Program-made: the position numbers and the translations under genes | Shown here: piece by piece, positions 1-10,130 of the stretch | Layout: each line of letters begins with the position of its first letter | Position numbering within the stretch: position 1 is the stretch's first letter | Assembly: GCF_000213175.1 (NCBI RefSeq) | Contig: NW_009799099.1 | Span: 5,696,887-5,718,525 of the forward strand | Length of the DNA stretch: 21,639 nucleotides | Direction: 5' to 3' | Origin: Neurospora tetrasperma FGSC 2508 | Lineage: Eukaryota; Ascomycota; Sordariomycetes; Sordariales; Sordariaceae | Notes under the pieces: model-generated | Told to the model about the DNA's origin: nothing | Database searches by the model: none | Seen by the model: the letters and a program-made list of their open reading frames with translations, nothing else

Positions 1-1230
1 GGGGTCCCCCCCCCCCCCCCCCCCCCCCGGTTCTCTTCAGCGATAAAAGACAGTCAGTCGGCGATCCATCACGGTTTTCATAGGGCTGGTTGGCCAGGGG
101 TGGGATAGGTGAATAAGGGTGGGAGCCAGAGAAGGGGAAGTGACGGATTGAAAACTAAAGGTATTATGCCCAATCAGACATATGATTTAGTGAACCGTGA
201 TGCTTGGATGAGGCAAGTAAAGAGGTACAAAGATGAGAATATCCAAAGAGTTGGAAGAGGTGGTTGATCGTGAAGAGCAGAAGAGAAGTGGAAGATTGCG
301 CCAAAGGCCTGGAGTCTCGGGGGGCCTGGGTTTATACGTAGGTACCTCTATGCACGCCCCGTGGTGCCCAGACGGGGTCCCAACCAGCCATCGGCCTATC
401 ACTTTGGGAATGCCCTCAGCTCCTTCTGTGCCGTGGTGGCTTGCTTCTGCTTGCATGAGGTGTGCCTTCTGGCTACACAGCCTGCTTCAGTTCTTTCCTT
501 TCATGTGGGGTAGAGAGTAGGTGTGGGGTGCAGGGCACATTCGGTTGCAGGCTGCGCGGCAGTCGGTCCCAATAACATCAAAGGCAACGTGAATGTGCTT
601 TACTCTTTTGGATGTAAACTTGTCCATAAGGCTCAAGATCAATGCCAAGTAAATCCATATGCCATCAGCTGGGAATATCCACGTTGTCCGGCATACAAAA
701 GATCCCGTAAGGCTGGGCTGGGCAGGTTGATGGGTTAGGTGAGACATGATACCTCTCGATTATCAGACCACCTGAGGCTTCTGTGGCGTTTTTCCCTTGT
801 CCTCCGTCTATCCCCTGAATTATCGCACCGTGTGTGATTAGAGCAAATGTCCCTTCCGGCAAAAAAACCACAAGATCAGTTTGGTATATGGTTTATTCTG
901 GTATGGCCGGGTAACATGCAAAAGATGACACCAATGAAGAGTTTAAACATGTAAACAGAAGGGGTATGAAAAGCCACGCGCAGAACCCCCCAAAAAGACA
1001 AAATAAACCAGCGCCGTCATCAAATCTCCCAGACACACCTATCCTATCCTATGCCCACTATTTCCAACGCCAGCCAAAAACAGGATTCCCTCTTCTCAAA
1101 ACAAACAGTTATGCAAAGGAATTCAAAAAGCGGGGGTATCATCAGTTCATGATCCGTAATCGGAGAAAATGAATGCTTGATGCCATATTCGCCATATCAT
1201 CAGTGGCTTTAACGAGCACCCTTAAGGATC
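1..1230. other. Contig edge and non-coding flank
   Basis: The first bases are a 23-base C run (6-28), which looks like an assembly or sequencing edge. The rest has only short ORFs on both strands (all under 100 codons), no recognisable protein motif and no convincing splice-linked exons. The right end is the downstream flank of the minus-strand acyltransferase gene and probably contains its 3' untranslated region and poly(A) site. I see no RNA gene here. Confidence 0.5.
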
Positions 1231-2651
1231 TCACGAGGTCCACTGCGCCACCCTCCCCCACGTCCGCACTGCCGTAGTCGCCATAACACCCACCCAGCCC
1301 AACACGGAGAAGATCTTCAAAAACTCGAGTGGATGTCTTGCGCGCACCTCCGTCTCCAAATGGCCCTCGTGACCTCCCTCCTTGGTTGCCGGACTAGGCG
1401 GGAAGCGGCCGGTGGTGAGGTACTGTTCCATCAGCGCATCCTTTTCGTACCAGCGCTCGCGCAGCCAAACGTCGAACTCCTCTTGGTTTTCGAGCGGGAT
1501 GTCGTCTACTGCGAATCGGCGCCAGTAAAAGTTGACGGATTTGGGAGGTTGGCCGCGCAAGTAGGTGGAGGAGAGGGTGAAGAATTGGTCGCCGTACATG
1601 CCGCGGCTGGTAAGCAGGCAGAGTTAGTGAGAATTATGGAAAAAAAAGAAGAAAAAAAAGGAAAGAAGATAACTTACGGAACGCCTTCGTAGGCAACGGT
1701 GCAGTCATAGACATAGTCTACCGTGCCCTTCAACTCCTTTAGACAAAAGTACATTCCCGTACTGCGCGGCAGGAGGACGTGCTCCGTGTCCTTGATTCCC
1801 ATCTTATCCGCCCACTTCTTGGACTTATCCCTTCCGTTTTGCGTGCAGTTGGTTCCCTCGGGGAACAACAGGAGCCACATGGGGTTGAGATACTGTTTCC
1901 CGTCATGCGTATGTTTGGTCTTTAGCTTTCCCAGTCTGTATGCCAGTCGCTGCTGATCGACCGACATCTTGCGCGCCATGAAGATGAACCCATAGAACAT
2001 CATGCCTTGGCCCACAATGGGGAGGTACTTGAGCGACTCTTTAAGGATGATGTAGAGGTAGCCGTGCATGCGGGGCGCGTTGGCGTAGCCTACCCACCAG
2101 AGGTAGAGCCAGTCGGTGTATATCTGGTGGTTGGCGATCATGACCATGCGCTCGGGAAAGTTGAACTCGACACGGCCGTCGGGGGTCTTTTTGATCTGGC
2201 CGGCGACGGAGCCATCGCCGCTGATGCGAATGGTCGTGGGACCCCACCACTGCGTCATAGTCGTGATGGTTAGGCCAAAGGACTCTTTCGTAAGGGCCAT
2301 GTAGGTGTAGTAGAGGTCGCGATTGATCCAATACAGTGGTGCGCCGAGGAACTGGGTCGCGACGATTCTGCATTACATGTCAGTCAGCTAATGAATGTCC
2401 ATCCATAGTAGCCCGTCACGGGGGACATACCCAACAGAACATGCTGTGAAGAAGATGGCCAGCGAAACACCCCTAAGAATCTGTATTAAGCGGTTATGCT
2501 TCTCCTTGCCCGATGGATGCGCATTCTGGATCGTTTTTGGCGAATCATCATTTGGTTGTACGAGCAGTCCAGCTTGGTCTGGGTTGGGGTTCGTGGAGGC
2601 ATCGCCGGATGCAATGTCCGGATACGATGCATTCTGACGGAGGTCACCCAT
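1231..2651 (-). CDS. Lysophospholipid / 1-acyl-glycerol-3-phosphate acyltransferase, CST26/LCLAT-like (3 exons)
   Basis: Predicted 428-residue integral membrane acyltransferase. Exons in order of transcription are 2651-2431, 2367-1678 and 1606-1231. Intron 1 (2430-2368, 63 bp) has a GTATGT donor, a CTGAC branch site and a GCAG acceptor; intron 2 (1677-1607, 71 bp) has GTAAGT, a T-rich tract and CCAG. Both junctions keep frame. The catalytic NHX4D box is seen as NHQIYTDW (His154, Asp159), followed by KESLKYLPIVGQGM (183-196), the FPEGTN block (242-247) and a LPRSTG block (273-278). A hydrophobic segment lies at about residues 57-90 and another near the C-terminus (about 396-413). Family knowledge: these enzymes move an acyl chain from acyl-CoA to a lysophospholipid or lysophosphatidic acid at the ER or lipid droplets; yeast Cst26/Psi1 acts on phosphatidylinositol. 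The exact substrate cannot be read from sequence. The chosen ATG is the first in its frame after a stop-free non-ATG extension. The gene is divergent from the NAD kinase gene. Confidence 0.93.
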
Positions 2652-3766
2652 GATAGGTGGTGACCGTGTGGTTAATCGAGACAAGTCCAGGGATCGGTAG
2701 TCGACGTCGAGATTCGGATAATGATGATGTGCCACGGTGTTGAAAGGCAGCAAGCCGGAACGACAGTGTTTGGGTGTCACCAAGGACCGACAAATAGTTA
2801 TACAAGAAGAAAAAGAGGGACGAGGTAGGTAGGTAGGCTGCGGTTGTGTTGAAACCCGATCCGCGCGTGCCGGGCGGGCGGGCGCTTGTTGGAGGCTGAG
2901 TCGCAGCTTTGTTCGGTGATAACGAACAAGGCAAGGCAATGGAGGGATGACCAGTCGAATAGGTACCTCGGTAGATTACGTAGGCAACCAACAGCCGGCA
3001 GCAGTGGGACCAACGAATGATGGATGATGGTGAAGAGATGAAGGTGAAACAACAGCAAGGTAAACAGACAAGGCAGAGAAGAGGTGGAAACAAACACTAT
3101 GGGAGACACTGGGCGGCAACAGAGGTAGGTTTTGATATGGAATAGTCTGTGTATACACGTGTTGTATGTGGAAAACAGGCAGGTAGGTATGGACAAGGCA
3201 GAGAAGCTATTCTGACAGACAGACAGACATCGATTCAGGAACGTGCAACATCGGATGTTGTATCGTCGGCGGTCGGATTGTTGACAGATGCCGCCCGACC
3301 CCGAAAGTCCTTCCACTTCAGTTCTGAGCTTCAGCTGTCGTCGTCAGCCCAGCCACGGTCACTGCCGCCGTGTGTCATGCAGGAAGACTGGACCCAAGGG
3401 AAGTCATGCGGAGGAAACAAGAGTCCGATAAGAAGCGATAAAGGGAGCTTGGACCACAGTTGATTCCACTTCCCAAAAAGGCTTGGCGTTATGACGGCAT
3501 TCAGTTGGAGTGACGGCGATGCGAGTGGGATCCCATTGGCCCGATAGCGGCCTTTTCTGTGTTCGGCTTTTGGAGGTAATCGGTTGGAGACCGGAGCGGA
3601 GGAGGGAGTTGGAGACTGACTGACATCTTCTCCATCAACTTTTCCATTTCTTCTTTTCTGCCCAAAATGGCTTCTTGATTTCTAATAGTGCCCATCACCG
3701 GCACTCGAATAAATCAGTACTCTCCCCACTACATATCGACCACCACCACCATCAAACAATGTCACC
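2652..3766. promoter_or_regulatory. Shared intergenic region between divergent genes
   Basis: The acyltransferase (minus) and NAD kinase (plus) start codons face away from each other across 1.1 kb, so both promoters and 5' untranslated regions must lie here. Visible elements are a (GTAG)n run near 2824-2837, further GGTAGGTA words near 3181, a GACA repeat at about 3214-3228, and a pyrimidine-rich stretch with CACC repeats just before the kinase ATG. I see no clear TATA box. ORFs here are short and carry no recognisable domain. Promoter function is inferred from gene layout only. Confidence 0.6.
3214..3228. repeat. GACA microsatellite
   Basis: Short tandem run of GACA units in the divergent intergenic region, flanked by GGTAGGTA words. 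It is short and would be polymorphic at most by a unit or two. Confidence 0.7.
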
Positions 3767-3851
3767 ATGTCGAGACCCTTATTTCTGGCTCGAAATCGCC
3801 ACGTCCATTCCATCATCGCTGCCATGGCCCCCAAACAACCACCCAGGATGA
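3759..3851 (+). promoter_or_regulatory. Overlapping upstream ORF at the NAD kinase start
   Basis: An ATG at 3759, with A at -3, opens a 30-codon ORF in a different frame from the kinase, 8 nt before the kinase ATG at 3767. It ends with TGA at 3849-3851. This stop overlaps the kinase Met28 codon (3848-3850) as ATGA. If translated, this ORF would reduce initiation at the first kinase ATG and could favour Met28. Whether the transcript includes 3759 is unknown, so the regulatory role is inference. Confidence 0.4.
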
Positions 3852-5278
3852 CCGTCTTCCGCCTTCCGCGAGGGGGAGTCCGGCACTTCTCGGTCTCTGC
3901 CGCCCGCAGACAGATCCTCGACATCGCCGCCCTGCCCGATCGCATAGTTCCGCATTACCAACAGACAAAGGCTTCTTCCTTGCTGTCTCTCATCTGGCCC
4001 CAGCCGCCGCGCAACGTCCTGCTCATGCCCAAGCTGCATGCGCCACATGTCCTCGTTTCCGCCGCCGAGTTCGCCAAACACATCTACACCAACTACCCCG
4101 GCCTCAACCTCGTATTCGAAAGCCATGTCGCAAAGTCCATCCACGACCAGCTGCCCTTCCCCATCTACACGGCCGCCCCAGCCGAGGCCACCACCCTCTT
4201 CGCCAACAAGATCGACCTCGTCACCACCATGGGCGGCGACGGCACCATCTTGCGCGCTGCCAGCCTCTTCTCCATGCACCACCAGGTCCCGCCCATTCTT
4301 GGGTTCAGCATGGGCACCCTCGGCTTTCTCGGCGAGTGGAAGTTCCAGGAATACAAGCGCGCCTGGCGCGAGTGCTACATGAGCGGCTGCTCTGTCTCGG
4401 TCGAGGACCTGGTGGAACCACACACTCAAGTCGCCGCCCGCCAGGCCGCCAACGCCCACCTGACCGATCCCCACAAGGACGACAACACCTTGCAATCTCC
4501 CGCCTGGGACACCGTTCGTGGCAACGGCCAATGTATGGGCCTGAATCGCGCCTCCAAGATCCTCCTGCGCCACCGCTTGCGCGTAGGCATATACGACGCC
4601 CAAGGCCGGAATATCAATGAACAGCTCCTCCCGACATCCACAGCCGATCCGGGGGACGACATCATCTATCCTAGCCCTGTATCTGCCCCAGGCACTGGCG
4701 AAATCACCAAAAAGGCCCCGATCCCCTACCTCCACGCCATCAACGAAGTGTCTATCGACCGTGGCGCCCATCCTCACCTTGCTATAATCGACATCTACGT
4801 CAACAATCACTTCCTGACCGAAGCCGTAGCCGACGGTATCCTCATCTCGACGCCCACAGGATCCACTGCCTACTCGTTGTCAGCAGGCGGAAGCATAGTC
4901 CACCCATTAGTAAAATCCCTGCTTATCACGCCCATCAGCCCCCGCTCGCTCTCCTTCCGGCCTTTGGTTTTACCATTAAACACCAAGGTCGTTCTGAAAC
5001 TCAGCAAGAGAAACAGAGGGCGGGAATTGCCCGTAAGCATAGACGGCAAGCGCCGGGTGGCAGTCAGTCACGGAATGGAAGTCCGTGTGGAAGGAGAACG
5101 GCTTGAAAAGACGGTCGAGCACGGCTGGCGGGGTGGCGTACCGTGCGTGATACGGTCTAGTTCCAAGGGCGATACAGATGGGATTGCGCAGGATGATGAT
5201 TCCTGGGTGGGCGGGTTGAATGGGTTGTTGAAGTTTAATTATCCTTTTGGCGGTGGTGAACCGGAGGGGGGGCACTGA
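3767..5278 (+). CDS. NAD(H) kinase, mitochondrial Pos5-like
   Basis: A single uninterrupted 503-codon ORF for an ATP-NAD(H) kinase, which phosphorylates NAD+ or NADH to NADP(H). Hallmarks visible are the GGDG box in TTMGGDGTILRAASLF (153-168), GFSMGTLGFLGEW (179-191), the conserved NE pair in LHAINEVSIDRG (322-333), the glycine-rich substrate loop DGILISTPTGSTAYSLSAGG (356-375), and PISPRSLSFRPLVLP (389-403). The N-terminus is basic, serine-rich and poor in acidic residues, with RHFSVSAARRQ (39-49), which looks like a mitochondrial presequence and cleavage region; this points to the Pos5 branch rather than cytosolic Utr1. Family knowledge: Pos5 prefers NADH and supplies mitochondrial NADPH. 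A variable insert without known motifs lies at about 217-260. ATGs at 3767, 3824 (GCCATGGCC context) and 3848 could all start the protein and leave the catalytic domain whole. The gene has no intron and strong C-ending codon bias. Confidence 0.94.
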   Translation: MSRPLFLARNRHVHSIIAAMAPKQPPRMTVFRLPRGGVRHFSVSAARRQILDIAALPDRIVPHYQQTKASSLLSLIWPQPPRNVLLMPKLHAPHVLVSAAEFAKHIYTNYPGLNLVFESHVAKSIHDQLPFPIYTAAPAEATTLFANKIDLVTTMGGDGTILRAASLFSMHHQVPPILGFSMGTLGFLGEWKFQEYKRAWRECYMSGCSVSVEDLVEPHTQVAARQAANAHLTDPHKDDNTLQSPAWDTVRGNGQCMGLNRASKILLRHRLRVGIYDAQGRNINEQLLPTSTADPGDDIIYPSPVSAPGTGEITKKAPIPYLHAINEVSIDRGAHPHLAIIDIYVNNHFLTEAVADGILISTPTGSTAYSLSAGGSIVHPLVKSLLITPISPRSLSFRPLVLPLNTKVVLKLSKRNRGRELPVSIDGKRRVAVSHGMEVRVEGERLEKTVEHGWRGGVPCVIRSSSKGDTDGIAQDDDSWVGGLNGLLKFNYPFGGGEPEGGH

Positions 5279-5820
5279 AGTGAGGTGGCTGCTGAACGTC
5301 AGAACAGATGATTCAGTGTCGGAGGAGTATGTGTCATGGCTAAACAGCCCAAGAATTACCGCACAGGAAGGGGACGGTTCCGTCAGATGAGATCAGGATC
5401 AGCGCGCGTGGATTGAAGATGGATGAGACGGAAAACGCCGCGTGGGAAAACGCTGTGACAGGAAGGCCAATACGGGAATCAGAAAGAGCAGGGTTTACTT
5501 TCAGTACTTTGTAGCAAGCAAGCAAGCGATAGTCGAGCGTATGTTCAAAAACACGGGAATAACAAAAAAAGCATTGATACCCCTTCACATTCCAAGTTTC
5601 CAGTCCCAGTTGTCATTGGCTCCAAGATGAAAATCTCACGTTCTATCAGCTACACTTGTCTGGTCCGGCTTCATCACGCTCCCGTCTTCTTTATTCCTGC
5701 CTGTATTGATTGTAACAGTCTTCCTTGTCGGCTGTCTGTAGCCGCACTACCTACTTCCTCTGACTCCTTTCGCCGTGGTAGCCTTACTGTACCCGAATCA
5801 TGTCGAAAACACGAGACCCG
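5279..5820. other. 3' flank of the NAD kinase gene, no gene seen
   Basis: Only short ORFs without recognisable domains occur here. It probably holds the kinase 3' untranslated region and terminator, but I see no decisive poly(A) signal. Confidence 0.4.
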
Positions 5821-6441
5821 CTCCCGGGTAGGTAGGTAGATAGCAGACATTGATCATGCCAGGAACATGTCAGAATACTCACCATGTACCTAGAAAACGC
5901 AATTGCGGCTGCTCCTGGTACCTAGGTACCTACCTTACTCACTATACACATCAACATGTACATACATAGAAGGTACATGCACCTCCACAGGTTTGTAGAC
6001 AAGACGCGGGCTTTCCAGCTTCGCAAGCTATGGCCAGAAAAAGACATCAAGCTAAAGAAAAAAAAGAAAAAATAACTACCCTATTCCCTTCAGACCAGTG
6101 CGTTCGGTGGTAGAGGTAGGTAATGACCATGGTATGTCTAATGGCCATGGCGTTGAAGACGATGACAGTCTACGTACGGCCTAGAGGGACGTGGACTATG
6201 GTATGTCTTTCGGTTATGGAAGTCTCCGCAAATGATCAAAGACTCGTTGATATATATATGTATAGCTGTTGGTCACTAGAGAAGTACTGGGGGAGAAAGC
6301 GAGAGCAACAGACGGGGGGTTTTAACTTTTAAAATAGGTGGTAAGTTCCTGATTTCGATGACGAGGAGTTTAAAGGCTATCGGGCTTCGCGAGGACATGG
6401 AACTGACTGTTCCGGAGAAGGTTCAATGAAGTTGCTGAGGG

Positions 6442-6479
<38 letters not shown>
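6442..6479. repeat. Poly(A) run, 38 bases
   Basis: Uninterrupted A run in the non-coding region. Its length may be unreliable in a draft assembly. I looked for a target-site duplication that would mark a retroposed copy and saw none by eye. Confidence 0.9.
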
Positions 6480-6481
<2 letters not shown>

Positions 6482-6695
6482 ACAAAAGGTAATAATACCT
6501 CTAAAGAAGGAGGAAAAACAGAGGGAAAAGGGGAGTGAAATAAAACGAGTAAATATGCTGTAAAGATACCTACCGCAGAGGAAATGTACCTAGGTAACAA
6601 TGAACCAAAGGAGAAAATACCTAGGAAAGGCGAAATCAAGATTGGCAAATCATTTGCCTGGTCACCAGCGTCAATGACCGAGCTAGAATTTAAGG

Positions 6696-6715
6696 AAAAA
6701 AAAAAAAAAANAAAA
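6696..6715. repeat. A run with the single ambiguous base
   Basis: Fifteen A, then N at 6711, then four A. The N sits in a homopolymer, which suggests a base-call or consensus failure rather than biology. Confidence 0.9.
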
Positions 6716-6997
6716 GCGAGGAAATGTCTACAGAACAAAGACAAACAAGGAAACTTACCTACCTAAATTGCAGCCAGTTATCAGAGTTTTCCACTCGTGA
6801 TACCTACCTCCTTACCTCCTCACCTCTACCCTCTTTTATATACCTAGGTAGAAGTACGCGTTCAGTTTCCCGTCAGTCAGAGCTGCGGTGAAATGGCTCG
6901 TTCCTTCCTCTCCTCCTCCCCCGCCTTTTCTTTCTTTTTCTATTCTCGATGTTGTTTCCATCTTCTTTTTTTTCCTTCTCCTTAAATGTCTTTCTCT

Positions 6998-7023
6998 CAT
7001 CCATCCATCCATCCATCCATCCA
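6998..7023. repeat. (CATC)n microsatellite
   Basis: About six tandem CATC units preceded by a long pyrimidine-rich stretch (about 6900-6997). It is non-coding. Confidence 0.9.
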
Positions 7024-7245
7024 CGTACCCAGAGTGTCCCTCAAAATTCCACATTTTGGCTGAGTACATATAACTACCTACCGCTCGTAATTTATCCCGT
7101 AGAGGTAGGTAAGCTTGGTAACCCGAGTAGGTAGAGGTACCTAGTTCCCCTTTAGGAGAGGAAAGGTAATATTCAATAGTAGAGATAGGTAGCTTAGCTC
7201 TTAATAGGTTGGTTGTTTGTCCCTAACACTCTAAACTAGAATAGT

Positions 7246-7346
7246 TAGATTTTAGATCTTGGGTACCTAGATTTTAGATCTCAACTCGGCCCGGCCCGGC
7301 CCGGCTCAGCTCAGCTCGGTTCGGCTCAACTCGGCTCGGCTCAACT
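7246..7346. repeat. Compound repeat: TAGATTTTAGATCT direct repeat plus CGGCC/CGGCT array
   Basis: TAGATTTTAGATCT occurs twice (7246-7259 and 7268-7281), 22 bp apart in register. It is followed at once by an imperfect pentanucleotide array of CCCGG, CTCAG, CTCGG and CTCAA units (about 7287-7346). The unit drifts from CCCGG to CTCGG and CTCAA, suggesting an old tandem array diverging by substitution. Confidence 0.8.
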
Positions 7347-7900
7347 GTGTGATTCCTTTCTTCTTCTGTCTACCTTACCTACCCGTTTCGATCTAAGGGA
7401 ACTCACGCTCAAATTATAAAGAGAAAGTTGACATCTACCTACCTCTAGGTACATGTACCTCTACTCATAGAAGGTAGAGACAGGATGGTAGTATGAACCG
7501 ATACATACATACCTCTACTTAGAGGTACATCTTGCATACCGGGGAATATACCAGTGGGTACCCTATACGCGACCACCAGACCATCAGAATGCCTGCCCCG
7601 TTTTTGTCTTGTTTCGTACCTACCTGTAGGATGCTGTCAATCTCTAAACTACCTCTAGTGTAGGTATTTGACGTTTCCGGAGCCGTCATGGTTTTACGAC
7701 GACCGAGCGAGGACTGGAGATATCTCCGAGGATTCAGTAGCTCCCCAAATCGCAAAACGAGTGTGTTGTGTTTGTGTAAATCGCCAGCCAATGCCAGGCC
7801 AGATGAGCTATATCTTACGCGGTCTTCTCTAGCCGATGGATGATGATGGTCCATACCTACCTTACCTAGGTAAGTAATTACAGTTTTTCAGGTCCACGAG

Positions 7901-7960
7901 TGAACGACTAACGAATGACCAAACGAACGGACGAACAAACGAACGAGGTAGCAAGCGAAC
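7901..7960. repeat. Degenerate (AACG)n tetranucleotide tract
   Basis: Imperfect repetition of GAACG/GAACA units (for example CGAACGGACGAACAAACGAA), non-coding. Confidence 0.7.
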
Positions 7961-8261
7961 TGAGTACCCTGATGTCCAGTCAGTCAAGTCGAACGTGCTA
8001 TGTACACTACCTGTTCAGAGCAGATAGCCACACTAGGGTACTACCGGTTGCTTGCCAAACCGAGTGAGTCCGCTGTCGCTGCTGATTTTGCCCTGCCCTG
8101 TCACGACGACCGGATTCGACTCCGTTCTTGATGTGTCAAAGTGGATTCCAGGTTCCCGCTCTTTTTGTTGGGACAGCTGAAAAGCTGAATGAATAAATGG
8201 CCTCAAATCCACTTGAAAGTTGGAAACAGTTCAGCCCCAAAGCACATACGCGACGTGACAC

Positions 8262-8467
8262 TGTGTTGTGCCGTGCCGTGCCGTGCCGTGGTTGGTCATC
8301 CGCCTTCTCTTCTCTTCATTTCCCCGGATTCCCCAGATTATCTACCTGTAAGTTTTGCCAGGTTAGAAAGAATGACAAGAGTGCGAAGCTCGACAGATGA
8401 GGCGAAAACTGCGCGAGGGGAACGGCACGACACGGCACGACACGGCACGGCACGGCACGGCACGGCC
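8262..8467. repeat. Inverted repeat of GCCGT units (potential long hairpin)
   Basis: A CCGTG array at 8271-8290 is matched by its exact reverse complement CACGG array at 8441-8460, a perfect 20-bp arm. The stem extends three more pairs (8268-8270 with 8461-8463), and the right array continues leftward with CACGA variants from 8423. The spacer is 150 nt. Because both arms are themselves tandem repeats, the stem can pair in several registers. Confidence 0.8.
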
Positions 8468-10104
8468 CGCAGCGCCGAGCTATTACGGTTCTAGTTTCGC
8501 AGCAAAGTTTCCACTCTAGGCTCCCGTCGTTGTGATCGTACGATAGCGCTGACGGGAGCGCGGGTATCGGCGCTGATAGCATGAAAAAGTGCCCGTGCCT
8601 ATTCCGATTTCGAAAACCGCGGCCAATCAGGGCAAGTCCTGGACCGGGATGGTTGCTCTTGTCGTCGATCATGTTTTGACGACATCCGGCATTGATAACG
8701 GCCACGATATTGACATTCCCTTGAGCGGCCCTGATATATAGATATATATCGCGGTTAATTTTGCGTCCGATCGTGTCGATCGCTTCATCTCTTGTACCGA
8801 TTAACGATTGGGATGAGTATCAGTGACACTCGAGTGCGGCCGATGTAGCATGTTCTGAATGGGCGTTCGATTGGAGTCCAATGATCGCGTGGAGCTCGAG
8901 CATAATTCCTCCATCCTTCGTGATTCATTCCCACATTCCACTTCTCCCCACTGCTGACCTATTATCTAGGACCGTACTCTTCCCCCATCATGTTTTGTTT
9001 GTTCGTGTTTTGATGTTGCTTCGACTGTGACAACATTTTTCGTATGTGTTGTCCGGCTTTGTAGTTGATAAGCTGTGTCGCTGTCTGAAGCCGGGTATCC
9101 CTTACTTCGATTTGTGGGAACTGGAAGAGCCGCAACCTTAGTTATGGATCAGCCCAACGTTGCACATCGGAGCCTCAACGCTTGTCCTCCTCTTGTACCA
9201 TTTGTCGTAAAGGACGCTTTCTTTGCTCAAAGGGAGTTGTGGTGTGGGTTGGGCCGGCGAACTATAGTAGGGAGCTTGCGAGCAAGCGTACAGATTGTGG
9301 TTATATCATCGGTCGGTCGGCTGCGCCAGTGTTAACTGCTGCCGCAAGGTGTTATTGTTTCGAATGTCGTTGTATCTATGGCGTTGTTACCTCGATAGTT
9401 CTTCTTGATATAGGAGGCGGTACTTGCCCGGCTGTAGTAACTAATAGTGTAGAACTCTGGTTCGGGAACGAACTCATTGGAGAGATGTGCTGCTGCTAGT
9501 AGACCGGTAGTATAGAGTGCTTTTGGTACCTGGCCGGGCGACGAAGATGAAGGGTCGGGAAGGGATGTAGGTCGATGGCTGTCTTGCCGTTTGGTGTAGG
9601 AGTGCGCCCGAGAGAGATACTGGAATCATTCGTTCTGTTGTAACTTTCGAGGCGTTTCTGCGCCGGCTAGTGGCCTCTATTGCAACTTTCGGTACCCCAT
9701 TGCCCAAGCTTGGGTCTGCTTCAACTGTTCGCGTTGTGCTCTCGTCCACACCGCTGCGTCTGCGGCCGTCCGACAAAGAAGGAGTAGCAGCTGAGTTGCG
9801 CCTGCGTGTCGAAATTCAGTTTTGTTGATATATTTCGCATGTTGTCATCGAAGTTTACCTAGTCTGAGAAGTGTTAGCGCTTGGGTAGAATGTCCAGTAT
9901 GTCATCGGTTGTCCCGAACTTCAGGCAATGTCCATGCGCCGCCTAACGCAGCACGATCGTGAAGTAAATACCACCCTCCTCCTGAAAATTCTGCTACCCT
10001 GGCGCAAGCGCCCAGTCCAAGATCCCACATCGCCATCCTATCTCCCAGAACCTCCATGTTCTCCAATCAAATGTTCAATGCTTCTTCTTCCCTTGGACGG
10101 GTTC

Positions 10105-10130
10105 TTTTTTTTTTTTTTTTTTTTTTTTTT
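10105..10130. repeat. Poly(T) run, 26 bases
   Basis: Uninterrupted T run in non-coding DNA, followed by CTTTCTC. Confidence 0.9.

Larger units (their letters stand above)
5821..7880. repeat. Field of dispersed TACCTAGGTA / GTAGGTA words
   Basis: Across about 2 kb, words built from TACC, TAGG and GTACC (for example TACCTACC, GGTAGGTA, CCTAGGTA) recur at well over twenty places in both orientations. They include perfect palindromes such as GGTACCTAGGTACC at 5917-5930 and AGGTACATGTACCT at 7447-7460. Homopolymers and microsatellites are interspersed. No coding segment is supported. Such words are common in intergenic DNA of many Sordariomycetes (general knowledge), and their function is not established. 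Scattered copies also occur near 2825, 3181, 13617 and 15340. Confidence 0.7.

Noticed and set aside
2652-2939. In-frame N-terminal extension of the acyltransferase
   Set aside because: The frame is open, but it has no ATG upstream of 2651 and the text is low-complexity R/P/S, typical of 5' untranslated DNA.
3688-4620. 310-codon plus-strand frame overlapping the NAD kinase
   Set aside because: It is an out-of-frame reading of the kinase gene, rich in R, P and H as expected from GC-rich codons read in the wrong phase.
3779-4810. 343-codon open frame antisense to the NAD kinase
   Set aside because: It lies opposite conserved kinase sequence whose C-ending codons suppress antisense stops, and it shows only Gly/Val/Ala-rich text without domain motifs.
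6998-7023. CRISPR-like repetition
   Set aside because: Units are 4 bp with no spacers; the sequence is eukaryotic and this is a microsatellite.
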